This document shows positions 12,881 through 25,049 of a stretch of 64,000 nt of DNA, piece after piece (within the stretch, counting starts at the first letter, position 1; each line of letters starts with the position of its first letter). Position numbers and translations under genes: made by a program. This DNA comes from Planococcus citri (Eukaryota > Arthropoda > Insecta > Hemiptera > Pseudococcidae). The stretch spans positions 89,863,469 to 89,927,468 of the forward strand of contig NC_088677.1 in NCBI RefSeq assembly GCF_950023065.1, in the 5' to 3' direction. The notes under the pieces were generated by a model. The model did no database searches, was not told the DNA's origin, and saw only the letters and a list, made by a program, of their open reading frames with translations.

Positions 12881-14002
12881 TACTTTATGCGACTTTTTCC
12901 ACAACTGTATTCTTTTTCGATAATATTTGATGGAATTTTCGTAATTTTAACAATTTTTTGTATATGAGCATTTTTGCAATGTTTTGCTCAATTTTTATCC
13001 AATTTAAACTATTTTTAAAAAATTTTTAGCAATTTTCTCAGAACTTCACGCAATGATGCTGGTTTTCTCCAGTTTATGGTAATTGCCCTCAAAACAATTC
13101 GAGCTCTATCCCATTTTTTCTCATCCTCATAGGATCTGTCTTCATTCCAGATTGCAATTCAACATCAATTTATTAAACAAGAACGTTTTGCATTAAAATG
13201 GCTAATTTTTTTTACTAAAAATCTAATTTCGCCACTGCGATGGAGCTACGAGCACCGACTTGTGATATAGTTCCTTTATTATACATTTAGTTTGCATTAT
13301 TCGGGTGGCTTTTTAAGTCAACTTTTTATGCGTTTTCGCGTACAAATTATAATTTTATTTGGCTTTGGTGAAATGCGCTTGCAAGGTAAACGAAAAGGCG
13401 CCGAAGAAGACACAGCTTGGGGAAAATTATTACCGTAGCAATGTGGCTAAATCTAAATGGTACATATTTCGAATATGTTTTAGTATATACTTATAGCTAC
13501 AGCTACACTGCTACAGCTATAGCTATATAGTTTACGATTGCATCGCGACGAGAAGTATTTTAATTAAAAGACCTTTCGACGGAAATATTTTCATGTTTCG
13601 CAGTTGCTTGTTGGGTTTATATTTACAGAGAAAAGCTTTTCGCCGTAGCGTTTGTTTAAGCTCTGTTAATGACTAAACTTGTAAAATTTTAGCCTTTCAT
13701 ACACCAAATGCTCATTTCTTTCGCCTTTATAAGGGTTATATACAGCTGAAAGCGGCTTCTTTATGATAGTAATATTAAAACGGCGCGGCGGTGAGGTGGT
13801 GTGGTGACGAAACAGTCTGCTCGTTTATTTCGCATTCGTTTGTTGTATGTATTAATTTTATCGGTTTTAACGACCGTACTGTGCTCGTATTAGTTGAAAG
13901 TTAATTTTGTTGGATTTCGATAAAATTAAAAATTTTGCAACCCTTTTTTGATGGTAATATAAGAGGGTGGTAATTTGAATCCTCGATTCGATTGATCCGT
14001 CT
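12881..14002. other. AT-rich intergenic stretch
   Basis: No gene supported. 13490-13540 has short GCTACAGCTA/GCTATAGCTA repeats. Confidence 0.4.
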
Positions 14003-14634
14003 ATGGTATTCAAAGTTTGTCTTGGGATAATAATATTCTCTTTGTGGTTTACTAAACTCTTAATAATGAAAACAGAAGGATATTCGAACCTTTTTCTGCC
14101 CTTATCATTCAATTTGCTGCTTCTGCGTCTCAAAATGAATCAATTGACTGGTAAGGCGATGACTTTGAATTCGATTTTAATTACACTCGCTCTGTTAGAA
14201 TTGACTTTTGCAGCCAGGTGCGGTGGTAAATTCTTTGAAAAGCTCATTTCCGCTCGGACAGCGAATCGAGCTCTAAAATCGATATTCGAAATGTTCCAAT
14301 TTACGCCTCCGATCCTCGTATTTACTTCATTGCTTGTTTCGGCTATCTGTCGACCGTCAAGTACCTTCCTAATAAGAGCGTGTAAGTTTGTTATCCTAAG
14401 GGCATTTGTGTGCTACCCACTTTTTACCTTCTTTCCCATCTATACGAGTATATTGTTGGCTTGATTAATGTGTATCTAGCTTTCGATACGCGTTTAAAAA
14501 TTATTAATTCGATCGCTTCATTATTTTTCGGTTCGACCTGTTTGTCGAGTCGGAGTCTTGCTGCCTACGTCTCGTATTCGCGTAGAAATGTAATTATAGT
14601 AGGCTGTGATATGTCTTACTCTTACTTATCTTGA
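14003..14634 (+). pseudogene. Hydrophobic orphan reading frame, possibly a decayed multi-pass membrane protein
   Basis: An ATG-initiated frame of 153 codons (14003-14464) contains several strongly hydrophobic stretches, such as LNSILITLALLELTFAA and FTPPILVFTSLLVSAIC. A second hydrophobic frame (14410-14634) overlaps its end in another phase, as a frameshifted continuation would. The texture resembles insect chemoreceptors, but I recognise no family motif, and AT-rich noncoding DNA readily yields hydrophobic translations. Treat it as unproven. Confidence 0.2.
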
Positions 14635-14689
14635 TGATTCTCGAATGTACTTTCAGCACTGGTACATATTTATGCTCTTATTTTCGACC

Positions 14690-15330
14690 GCTGAATTTAT
14701 TGGAAACAATTCGATCCGTTTTGAGTATTTTTGGAGCCTTGGGCAGATTTTTGAAATTTGAAATTTCCATAAAATTTTACCCAATGAAATCAGTGCAAGC
14801 TAAAATTTACTTCAACATGCTGAGTCGACTAGAAATGGTTTCAAACCCTTCTTTCAGTCGTGTTTTTGAAATTCCAAGTTTAAAAAAGTGTCATAAAAAC
14901 TGTCCAAATTAACTATCATGTGTGCACGTGTTGAATGTTGATGTTGGAGTTGATTTGGACGATTTTTGTGTCAATTTTTGACGACCTGGAATTTCCAAAA
15001 TATGACTCGAGCCTCCAGAAGGTTTGACCCCACTTCCAGTCGACTCAGTATGTTGAAAATAGAGTATCAAGTAAATTATTTAGCTTTTAATTTCCATTGG
15101 ATAAAATTTTGTGGAAATTTCAACTTTCGAAAAAATACTGCTAACGCCATATCCGATCTAAATGGGGTGAAGGGAAGAAGATGGGGGGAAGGGGGTTGAA
15201 AATAGGGTAAAATACAAACCAAATTTCAGCTTTCCAGATCAAATTGGCAAAATTTGGATTTATTTGGATTTTTGGCCTGAGTTTAATTTTTGAAAATTGA
15301 CCAAAAATCGAATTTTGCCTGATGAAATAT
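14690..15330. repeat. Diverged relative of the palindromic-element family
   Basis: Contains GGAAACAATTCGATCCGTTTTGAG, GGAGCC..GGGCAGATTTTTGAAA, CAAATTTCAGCTTTCC and ATTGACCAAAAATCG words in the same order as one arm of the elements at 10.9 and 31.4 kb. They are much more diverged and carry no recognisable ends. Confidence 0.55.
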
Positions 15331-15349
15331 TTTTTGTGCTCTTTCAATT

Positions 15350-15900
15350 TAAAAATGGATTTTTTTTTGAAATTTTGGCAAAATAGGAGTTTTTTTTGAC
15401 AATTTTGGAAAAAATAAGACTTCTGGTTGTGAGACAACATTTTTTGAAATTGAAGCAATAATGAGAACTTTTTGAATGTAAAAGCAGAACTTCTTGACAA
15501 TTTCTATAGACAAAAACGAAAGTAATGTCTCCTCTCCAAGGAAACTTTTAATTCATGAGTATGGTTTTTGTTTAATAATATTGTCAAAAAGTCTTCCTGT
15601 TTTTCCACCAAAAAATTGCAAAGGACTGAAAGAGACCTACTTTTTCGGTAAAAAGTGCGAAAAAAAAAAACACTTTTCTACCAAAAATTGCTAAAAATTC
15701 TCGCTTTCTTATCAAAGAATTTCCTAACAGAAAAAGTGTAAAAAAGAATCACTTTCAGCCAAAAATTGTCTTTTTTTTCTCAAGACAAAAAGTTCAAAAA
15801 GGCTCACTTTGTTTGAACAAGTTGTCGAAGTAATACTTTTTACTAGCGAAAAAGTCTCACTTTCTGACAAAAATTAGCTTAAGTCCTGATTTATTCAAAA
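15350..15900 (+). repeat. Degenerate AT-rich tandem array (AATTG-CAAAAAGTC words)
   Basis: Recurring units of roughly 30-40 bp around ACCAAAAATTGCTAAAAA and CAAAAAGTCTCACTTT. The same texture occurs at 17095-17640, 20783-21080, 36310-37000, 50270-50832 and 52035-52140 in this orientation, and at 28380-28960 inverted. Confidence 0.55.
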
Positions 15901-16529
15901 AAGCGTTTTTAAATTTTCAAAAATTCACCAGAAACTGTAGACTAGAATGAACTTGATCTCCTAAAATTTGGGTTTCGATGGTTTTTTTTTTAACTTCTAG
16001 TAAATGCTCTTTTGATCTAACTTGGTTTTATTCGAATCGGAGGGTGTAAGTCGAAGTCTTGATTGAGTTCCATTGCTGAATATTTATTTTATTCATTTAT
16101 TGGAACATTTTGTTAGATATTTTTTTTCAGATAGGTGAATCTTTTTTTTTCTTTTTTTGTAAATAACGTTTCTGCATCGAAATATTTTGCGTACGTTTAG
16201 TAATTTGTTTGGATGAGTACGACTCTGCGAATACTGGGGTGGGGGGAGGGTTCAAGTAGCTCAATTTTAATTTCAAGAGGAAATTTATTTTAGAATCAGA
16301 ATCAGCGTCTTTGGAAATCCATACCTAATAATTCGATTCTCCTGTGTGATTTTTCAAAATTTTGCTCAACCCTTCATCTTCTAGAACAATTTGCTCAGTT
16401 TCGGTTTTTGCGTTAAACTGGTTTCAGAATCGGGGTGATGATTTTTTTTTAAGAGGTAGTGAAAAAGTAGTTCCTAATGTCTGAAAAAATATCAGAAAGA
16501 AATTTTTGAAAGTTTAACTCAATTTTAAT

Positions 16530-17070
16530 GGTTCGTCTTACGGCCTGTCTGATATTTTTAGGTCATTGACCCGTCAATAAGGCTTTGCAAGACCGTCTGT
16601 CTGTCTGTCTGGCCTTTTAAGATCGTTGACTCATCTGTTTAACTTCCTAAGGTCATTGACCTACTGTATAATTTCTCGTGGTCGTTTGTTCCTGTCTGTC
16701 CTGCTAAGGTTATTGGGCCGTCTATCTGGCTTCTCAAGATTGTCTGTCTGACATTTTAAGGTCATTGACCCGTGTATCCGGCTTCCTAAGATCACTGACC
16801 TGCTGTCTAGCCTCTCGTGGTCGTCTTTTTGCCATCTCTAGGTTGTTTATGTGCCTGTCTGCCTTCCCAAGGTTGTCTGTCTGGCCTCTTAAGGCCATTG
16901 ACCCGTCTGTCTGGACCCACAAAGGCACTGACCTACCTGTGTAGTCTTTTAAAGTCATCTGTCTTCCGGTCGGTCCTTTTAAGGTTGTTGATCCTTCTGT
17001 CTGGCTTCTTCAGGTCATCTGTCTGGACTGTCAAAAGTCACTGACCTACCTGTCTAGCCTCCCAAGACTC
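16530..17070 (+). repeat. Minisatellite array, unit about 36-42 bp (GTCTGTCTGG / AAGGTCATTGACC)
   Basis: More than a dozen degenerate units of the form CTGTCTGGCCTCTTAAGG then TCATTGACCCGTCTGTCTGG. Variation in unit length suggests old tandem expansion. The same unit appears inverted at 24598-24960. Open frames across it are repeat artefacts. Confidence 0.8.
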
Positions 17071-17094
17071 GTGTTTTCCCCTCAATATCTGTAA

Positions 17095-17640
17095 AAAGAA
17101 TGCCATTTTTTTCGTCATAATCGTTAAATGGTCCAATTTCAGCAAAAATCGCCAAAAATGCATGTTTTGTCTTAAAAGCACTTTATCTTGTCAAAATTGT
17201 CAAAAAATCCCTTTTTTTGGCCAAATTATAGACTAATTTTTTCTCAGAGTATTGAAAAGTTACATCTTTCGCTCAAAATTATTGTCAAAAAGGTCCAGTT
17301 TTATTTGGCAAAATTGTCATAAATAGTCGTAATTTTTGCTAAAGTTGCCTAGAAAAAATCTTGCTTTTTACCAAAACATCCAAAAAGTATTTAATTTTGG
17401 TTTAGCTGGCTGAAAAGCCTCTTTTTGTTTAAAATTGCTAAACAAAGGTCTGCTTTTGCAAAAATTGTCAAAAGTTTCATTTTCGAAAACTCTAAGGATA
17501 TGACAGAAGGTATTGACTTTTCCTTTATGTCTTATTTTTTTCAAAATTGTTAAAGAAAATGACAATTTTTTTGGTGAAAATTTCCAAAAAGTTCTGCTGT
17601 CTCTTCTAATATTATACTTTTGCCAAAATTGTTATGTTTT
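17095..17640 (+). repeat. Degenerate AT-rich tandem array
   Basis: Same CAAAATTGTCAAAAAGTCC-type units as 15350-15900, directly abutting the minisatellite. Confidence 0.5.
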
Positions 17641-17649
17641 GTTTTCATT

Positions 17650-19470
17650 TCTCAATTCCCAAATCAAACCTTGAAATTTTTTACTTACCATCCTCGGAAA
17701 AGTCTAGGGGAAAAAAATACCTTCAATAGGATGGACACATTTTGAACATTCATTTCATTCTATTTGCCCAGTGTTCTTTGATGAGGCACCTACCTCGTTC
17801 ATGTACCACAGTATAAAATATTGTCAAAATGAGTAAGGATCTCGTACACTTATACAAAGTGCAAGCAAGATGTGAAAAAGATACCACGATAGGATGACGA
17901 TTACGAGGAGTAACTGCTATTTTGAGGATGCTACTGCTATATAGACACTCGTAGACAGTACGTGCAAGTGTACTATACAAATAAACCCACCGTATGTGTC
18001 ACAACCACCGCACTGCCACTCTGTTTCAGTTTACTTACCGGTGTTTTCATTCTTGATACTCGTACTTACATTAGACTATTATAATAAATTCTAATTTTAT
18101 ATATCCGTTTAAATGTACTATGCTCTGCCGTACGTGGTGCGCATTTTACTATACGTCTTATCGGTGAAAGAGATGAAGCTAGGATGTGGCATGGATGGTG
18201 TTGGCGTCGATTCCGCTACCGGTAATTCTTGGAGTTCGCCAGTTCGGGGGTATGACAGCGACACCTGCTCGAAGCTTCGTCGTTTGTCTAATCAAATCAG
18301 CGCCAACTTTTGGTGTCACGACGCTGCTGCTAGGTTGATCAACATACGCCCCTATGTACCTACAGTGTACTTCTGTACCACGAGTATATTTAGTGTATGT
18401 TTACCTGATGTGCGAGTGTATCTGTATACAATATTTACATAAATGCTAGAGAATATCCAATTGAGTGAAGTACGTATCCAGCCGAGTGTCATCAGTACCG
18501 AATAATACGAGTACGAGATCTATAAGGTCCTCTCAAGTTAAACTTGACTTTTAATGAGTTTGAGCACTGAGCTATGCACTGCCGGTGAGTTGTTACACTT
18601 ACTCTATCTGCGTGAGTATACCTACTCATTTACTTGTTGATGTGTTTTCTATTAATACAAACTTTGGTGCAGTTGGCGGTGAGAAATGCGTTAAATAATC
18701 GAATTAATCACGCTTGATTTATACGCGTATAATGTACTATTATATACTTGAGATAATTGCGGCATGTTCATAGGCTGCTGCTGCCGGAGTGTATAATGTA
18801 ATTGTTTCCGAGATAGGGCACGATTTTCAGTTTTACTTTAGTACCTAATCAACTCAAATAACCGAGGGTTGCTATTCCTGCTTGTAAAAGCAAAAGCCTG
18901 CTAGGGAGGTATTATAATATGATTGTACGTATTAAAATGCCATGACGTAGGTAGATATATGCGAAAAAATGTTGCCTTATTTTTTCACTACCTCCTCTCT
19001 CCTTGCCTCATCTCAATTGAATTACTCGTTTGAATAATAGCCCTGCTCGGGATTTATTGTCATTATTAAATAACATATTTTATATTATTCATCGTGTATA
19101 ATACCTATTTGTTTGTTTTGAAACAATTCGCCTTAAGCGGGTTATTTGCTTCCCTTTTCTTATTTCTTTTATTCTTTTTTGCTTGTTGGAGGGTGTTTTG
19201 TTTTGTTGGCAGGCGTTTCAGAAGCATTTCAAGGAAATGTCGTCGGTTTTATGATGAAAATTTAAATTGTTTCTGGTTTATTATGAATTTTTCTGTGTAG
19301 ATGGGTTCGCTTTTAAACATCCTGTAGCAAACTCGGGAACCTAGTCTTAAAGGTTTCCAAAATATTAGTGAAAGAAAACTTGAACATTTTTATTTTCAAG
19401 AAGTATTGCCAGTAATCTGGGTCAGACAGAGTTTTTTTTCCAACTTCAACTCGTTCGTTTTATGCGTATT
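17650..19470. other. Apparently unique AT-rich sequence, no gene seen
   Basis: A 109-codon open frame at 18113-18442 has no recognised domain and no splice or conservation support that I can see. I do not call it a gene. Confidence 0.4.
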
Positions 19471-20722
19471 CTAAAACCCCCTAATCCAAATTTTCAACTG
19501 CCCAAGTTCATTTTTCGATTTTTGGCGAATTTTTGAAAATCCAAAATTGACTATTTTGGTGATTTTATACCTTTTTTTTAAAAGTACGTACTTGATCAGT
19601 AAAAATGTTCAAAATAAGTCCCAAAACTGATATTATCCCCCCAAATCCAAATTTCGCTATTTCCATCGATTCTGGAGCCTCCAGCGCTATTTTTCAATTT
19701 CTCCAGAATTTTGAATTTGCTCCAGAAGGCGTAAATATGAAGTTGAGCAGCTAAAAATTGAGTTGTGTGTTATACTCGACCTGTTTAACGAGTTTATCCA
19801 CCTTTGAGTCGGTTTCGGAAGGGACACCTCAAGAGTGGTTTTTTGACCAGCTTTTTCCAGAGTATAAGAAATCCAAAAAAATCAAAATTTTACCGTTTGC
19901 GAGGAAATTTTCGAAATTTGCACGAATCGCAGTATTTTGTCATGAACTAACCCCTTGAGGGAACACAGCAAACCCCCTGAGGCCGAGTCCCGCCATTTCC
20001 AGCCATTCTGGAGCCTCCAGTGCGATTTTTAAATTTCTCCAGAATTTTCAATTTGCTCCAGAAGGCGTGAATATGAAGTTGGGCAGCTAAAAATCGAATT
20101 GTGTGTTATACTCCACCTGTTTAACGAATTTATCCACATTTGAGCCGATTCTGGAGCGGACACCTCAGGAGTTTTTTTTGACCACCTTTTTGTCAAAATA
20201 AAAATATTCAAAAATCAAAAATTTCCTGTTTGCGAGAAAATTTTCGAAATTTGCACGAATCGCAGTATTTTGTCATGAACTAACCCCTTGAGGACGAATC
20301 TCGCCATTTCCAGCCATTCTGGAGGCTCCAGCGCGATTTTTCAATTTCTCCAGAATCTTCATCTTGAGGTGTCCCTTCCGAAACCGACTCAAAGGTAGAT
20401 AAACTTGATAAACAGATCGAGTATAACACACAACTCGATTTTTAGCTGCCCAACTTCATATTTACGCCTTCTGGAGCAAATTCAAAATTCTGGAGAAATT
20501 GAAAAATAGCGCTGGAGGCTCCAGAATGGCTGGAAATGACGAAATTTGGATTTGGGGGGATAATATCAGTTTTGGGACTTATTTTGAACATTTTTACTGA
20601 TCAAGTACGTACTTAAAAAAAAAGCATAAATCACCAAAATAGTCAATTTTGGATTTTCAAAAATTCGCCAAGAATCGAAAAATGAACTTGGGCAGCTGAA
20701 AATTTGGATTTGGGGGTTTTAG
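19471..20722. mobile_element. Foldback element of about 1.25 kb with internal tandem duplication
   Basis: The left end CTAAAACCCCCTAATCCAAA mirrors the right end TTTGGATTTGGGGGTTTTAG. The arms continue through CCCAAGTTCATTTTTCGATT and its inverse near 20675, and through GGTGATTTTATACC and its inverse. Within the left half, a unit of about 333 bp is repeated in tandem: TTTGTCATGAACTAACCCCT recurs at about 19938 and 20270. A partial inverted third copy lies at 20330-20540. Many GGAGCCTCCAG palindromes are present. There is no coding frame. Confidence 0.75.
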
Positions 20723-20782
20723 AAGATGCTCTTTCCAAAAATCGCGGCCCCGTTCAAATCTGAGGCGGACACCTCAAGAGGT

Positions 20783-21080
20783 TCCCTGCCTTTTGCTAAA
20801 ATTATCAAAGTCTCACTTTCTGCCAAAAATGGTAACAAATCCCTCCTTCTTCAAAGTTACCAAGAAGTCTCATTTTTCGCTGAGAATGGCTAAAAATTTA
20901 TGGTTTCTTGCAGAAAATTTCGAAAAGTCCAAATTTTTTCCCATAAAATACGCAAAAGGTTACTTTTTTGGCAGTAATTGTCAAAAATTGCCAAAAATAG
21001 AAAAAAGTGTCGTCTGTTTGACAAAAATTGCCAAAAAGTCTTGTTTTTTGCAAAAATAGAAAGTCCTGCTTTTTGATTAG
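20783..21080 (+). repeat. Degenerate AT-rich tandem array
   Basis: GCCAAAAATTGTCAAAAATT and CAAAAAGTCTTG words, as at 15350-15900. Confidence 0.5.
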
Positions 21081-21089
21081 AAAAATTGC

Positions 21090-22600
21090 TTAAAAAAATC
21101 CATGGGATACTTTATTCAATCTAAAAGTAATCATTAATCAATAATATCTATTTAATCCACATGTTTGTTTCACCTTCAAAGGTCAGCAGTGCTGTCTTGT
21201 GGGCAACCGAGAACTGGATACTGTTCATCGGCCAGTGGATAGTGCCTATTGTTACCAGTCAGGGGTAAAAGTGATCAAATTTCTTTTGACGAAAGCAAAC
21301 GATGATGCAAACAAGGGTGAAATGACTAATGGAAAAATATAAAAATACTCGTAAGGACGCAGATGCTGTGCAAAGGGTGATATAATGTGACGCGATGTTT
21401 GCATTTGAAATTAATTTCGATTATTTTACTCGTAGGTACGCGTATGTAAATTAGAAAACTGAAAGCTCTCTACGACAACGACGTCAGATTGTACGCGAAA
21501 AATGATTGCTATTTTTTTTTAAACGGAAACAAAATACGCGATCGAATTTGCTAAAACGACTAATCTTTTGGAAAAGCAGTTGTACATAAATAGAACTCGA
21601 ACAATTTTCATTTAATTAAATAAAAAAGAGAAAAGACTCTTTAGCCGGAGTTTAACTGCGACTAAATTGCCGGTTCACTGTGATACAATTTTCTGCAATG
21701 TGCACAGCAGCGAAACTACGTGTAAACTTTATTACTCTGAAGCCTTTTGTGGCTGTTGGGTTTAGGAGTGGAGGCAGGGCGAGATTGCACTGTATGTTTT
21801 GCGTGCTGCTTGCTGCTGTTGCTTGTTGTGCCTTTTCATTCCGGGCAGCTTTTCCTTTTGCTCGCCCACGACCGAAGCTATATAAATTAAAGTAAACATG
21901 TCCGCTCGTCTAGTAATTGTTGACGGATATTGCTTTCGCGTTAGGCATTACGATGCCGACTTGTTTTTTCTGCTCTTCGCCTTGCCGTGGCCGCTTTTGC
22001 TGACGTTCGCAATAACCTGTAAAATTAGCCCATCGGTACCGTTAGCCCTATACTGTTGACCGTTACCGTTATATACCTACGTTTACGTTTGTCACCTTTT
22101 GCGCCCGTGTGGACTGTGGATAGAGCTGCCGATGTGGAGCCGTACAAATTAATTCCCTTAACTGGGAGCCCGAAGGTGTTTTCTGTACAGATTAGTGTTC
22201 CAACATTTTGCAGATGGGCAGGTGGACGACTGTTTTTCAATTACTACAATTTAATTTAGTTATGTCGTTGGCGACGCCGATGTTTCATCTCATCTTTTTT
22301 TTTAGCTAGTGGCGTCGACAAGTATTGATAGATAGTACATAGTAGATACCTAATAGAAATGTCGCTGGATTTTGACCAAATTGAATGGAAACCGTCATTT
22401 TTAGTTGAAAGTTATTCAGAAAAATTTCTAGCTCCAATAGGTTCTCCTGAAAGGGAGATAGGAATTCTCAAAGAGGTGGCATTGAAAAAAAAATCGTGGC
22501 TTTTTTGTTCTAGCCACTTTCAAAAGTATTCACCAAAAATGTTTCGTGTTTTAAGAAATGAGAAATCTTGAAATATTTCATTTTACAATCTTTTGAGCCT
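21090..22600. other. Mixed intergenic sequence, no gene supported
   Basis: 21700-22240 is less AT-rich than its surroundings and has several short open frames (up to 71 codons), none recognisable. I see no splice-consistent gene structure. Confidence 0.35.
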
Positions 22601-22660
22601 CCTGTTGGGAACTGACACTGATCCCGAATCAAGCCGGAAAATGTCCAGAGAGCTGTAAAA

Positions 22661-24480
22661 TGCGTTCCCAAATGAAGAGTGATATTCCAAAACTAGCTTT
22701 GTCCATTTTTATCAAAGTTGGGTTTTCAGTGGTACCTGGTAGATGAAGTATTAACTCACATTCCTACATCATCAACCTACCAAAATGAGGTGTTAAACTC
22801 ACCTAAATAGCCAATTCACTAAAAATTTTAAAAAAAATAATGTTCCAAAACGCGTTTTGTCCATTTTTATTGAAATTTTTTTCAGCAGTATTTAGTGGAT
22901 GAAATGTATACCTACACTCCTACATCATAAATCCACCCAAATAAAGTGCTAAACTCGCCTAAAAAGCCAATTTACCTGTTTAAAGGGAAACCAGGGGCGT
23001 AGCAAAGTGATTTTACAAGGGGGGTAAATTCTAAAAAATGCCAACTTTGAAATGTTAAAAATGCCAACTGCAAAATCAATTAAAAATTTGCTCAAATAAA
23101 ACAGCTTTGCTTGTACTTTTTTCACTCGGGCTAGAAATGGTGATTTGAGGTAATACTCCCAATTTTTGTATTTGACCCAATGTTTTTATTTAACATTACT
23201 GGGCGTTTAAAAAAATCGAAAATTACCTTACCTAACGCAATTTTATTCAAACTTTTAAGTATAATTGGGAAGTAATTTCATTTTAAGAGCTTAAACAAAA
23301 AACGAAATGGAATTGACCCAAGCAAAGCGAGGGCAAAAGCTTGCAAAATTTTATAACTCGAGAGTCTGAAAAACGTCATTTTTCAAAGTCAAAAATGATA
23401 TCTTCCAATCTTGATATTTTTCAAATCCGAGACTTACCTACTTAATATTTTTGTAGAAATTTAGAATTGGAAAAGTGAAATGCAAATGGCCCGAGCGAAG
23501 CGAGGGCAAAAGCTTTTAACAATTTGTAACACAAAAAACCGAAGAACGTCATTTTTGACGATAGAAAATCATTTTTCTGATCTTTGCATTTTTCAAGTTC
23601 TCGCAATATTTTGGGCCAAAGCTTTTAGAAATGTACATTTTAAAAACTAAAATAGCATAAAAAGCTATCACAATAATTGTATTATTTGGAAAAATAAATA
23701 AGCAAATGAAAAAATGAGTCAAGTATAAATTTGTCAACTAAGTAGGTGCAACATTATTGGTCAATTTGCCAACTGAGTCCTCAGGTATTGTATCATGCTC
23801 GCATCAGTTGGCAAATTTAGAATAAAAATAGCCGAATTAAATTTAAATTTATGGCGTTGATTCTGTTGATTTTAGTTCTCTTCTATAGTTACTCAATTAA
23901 AAAATTCCAACTTTTTAAGTAAACAAAAGAAATGAGAATGGTCGATTTTCGAACAAAATGAATAATTTCCTTGAAAAGTTGGCAATTTTGAGTTTTCAAT
24001 TCTCAAGTACTCAGTTGGCAAATCAAAAATGTACCTAAAATATAGGTACATTACATTTGAAATTAATTGTATGTAGTTGGCAAATTTAATTTAATTTTAA
24101 CAATTGCAAATTGTCAACTTTTCAACTAGATAATAAGTAGAAAATAAAGTTAACAATTGTGAGTTCTGAAGTTCTCAGTTGGCAAATCAAGAATGCCTCA
24201 ACAGTTGGTAAATTAACTTAATTGTAATATCGAACTCTGAGTCAAAAACGCCAACTTTTCAACTTTTGATTAATTGAAAAGTTAACATTTTTGAATTTTC
24301 ATCCTCGTAAACTCAAAAATGCCAACTTTTTAATTTTTCAAACCTGCCGGGGGGTACCGTACCCCCCCAACCCCCCCGCTTGCTACGCCCCTGAGGGAAA
24401 CTGTTTTTCCTCTCTCCTGAAAAGTTGTGAAAATGGACAAAGCGAGTTTTGGAATATCACTCTTCAAATGTTTCCCTAAA
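22661..24480. repeat. Inverted-repeat host element with a roughly 160-bp tandem duplication, split by a hAT-like insertion
   Basis: GAAGAGTGATATTCCAAAAC at 22674 and the inverse GTTTTGGAATATCACTCTTC at 24447 bracket the locus. Inside the left part, a unit of about 160 bp (ATTCCAAAAC..TTTGTCCATTTTTAT..CCTACATCAT..AAGCCAATTTAC) is repeated at 22685 and 22840. The hAT-like element at 22992-24393 interrupts it. Confidence 0.6.
22992..24393. mobile_element. hAT-like non-autonomous DNA transposon, 1.4 kb, perfect 8-bp target duplication
   Basis: The ends are CAGGGGCGTAGCAA and the inverse TTGCTACGCCCCTG, typical of hAT. They are flanked by AGGGAAAC at 22984-22991 and 24394-24401, a perfect 8-bp duplication, which is the hAT length. 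The interior holds two copies of a roughly 172-bp tandem unit (23317 and 23489) containing GCCCGAGCGAAGCGAGGGC. It also holds about six AGTTGGCAAAT words (23740-24215). No transposase frame is visible. Confidence 0.9.
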
Positions 24481-24597
24481 ATTTCAGAAATGATATCTAT
24501 TGATATTTTGGCATATTTACATAATACAAAATATTTGAGAACAGAAAATCTTCCAATCACAAATCCGAAAATAAACAATTTGCAATTTTTCAATCAC

Positions 24598-24960
24598 CCA
24601 GACACACAGACAGACGGGTCGATGACCTTCAGATGTCAGACAGACGCGTTAATGACCTTTAGAGGCTGGACATGTAGGTAGGTAGGTAGGTAGACAGACA
24701 GGTCAATGACCTTCAGAGGCCAGACAGACTGGCAGGTAGAAGACCTTGAGATGCCAAACAGACGATGACCCTACGAGGCCAGGCAGGGAGACAGACAACC
24801 TTGAGAAGCCAGACAGACAGATCAACGACCTTGAGAGGCCAGACAGGCAGATGGCCTTGGAAGGCACAGCAGGAAGACAAACATCAGACAGACAGGTTGA
24901 TGACCTTACAAGGCCAGAACAGATAGAGAGAGACAAGTCAATGAAATTGAGAGGTGAAGG
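24598..24960 (-). repeat. Minisatellite array, inverted relative of 16530-17070
   Basis: Units of the form CCAGACAGACAGGTCAATGACCTTCAGAGG are the reverse complement of the array at 16530-17070. About nine or ten units are visible, with a small (GTAG)n stretch near 24675. Confidence 0.8.
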
Positions 24961-25049
24961 CTAACCCAGACATGTCAATGGGCTGAACACCTGGTCCGGA
25001 TAATCAGACTAGACCAGATCTGATCAGATATTCTTCTTGGTGCCGTTTC

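Noticed and set aside
16734..17044. Open frames through the minisatellite encoding Leu- or Asp/Lys-rich repeats
   Set aside because: They are translations of the tandem DNA unit in several frames and show no sign of selection.
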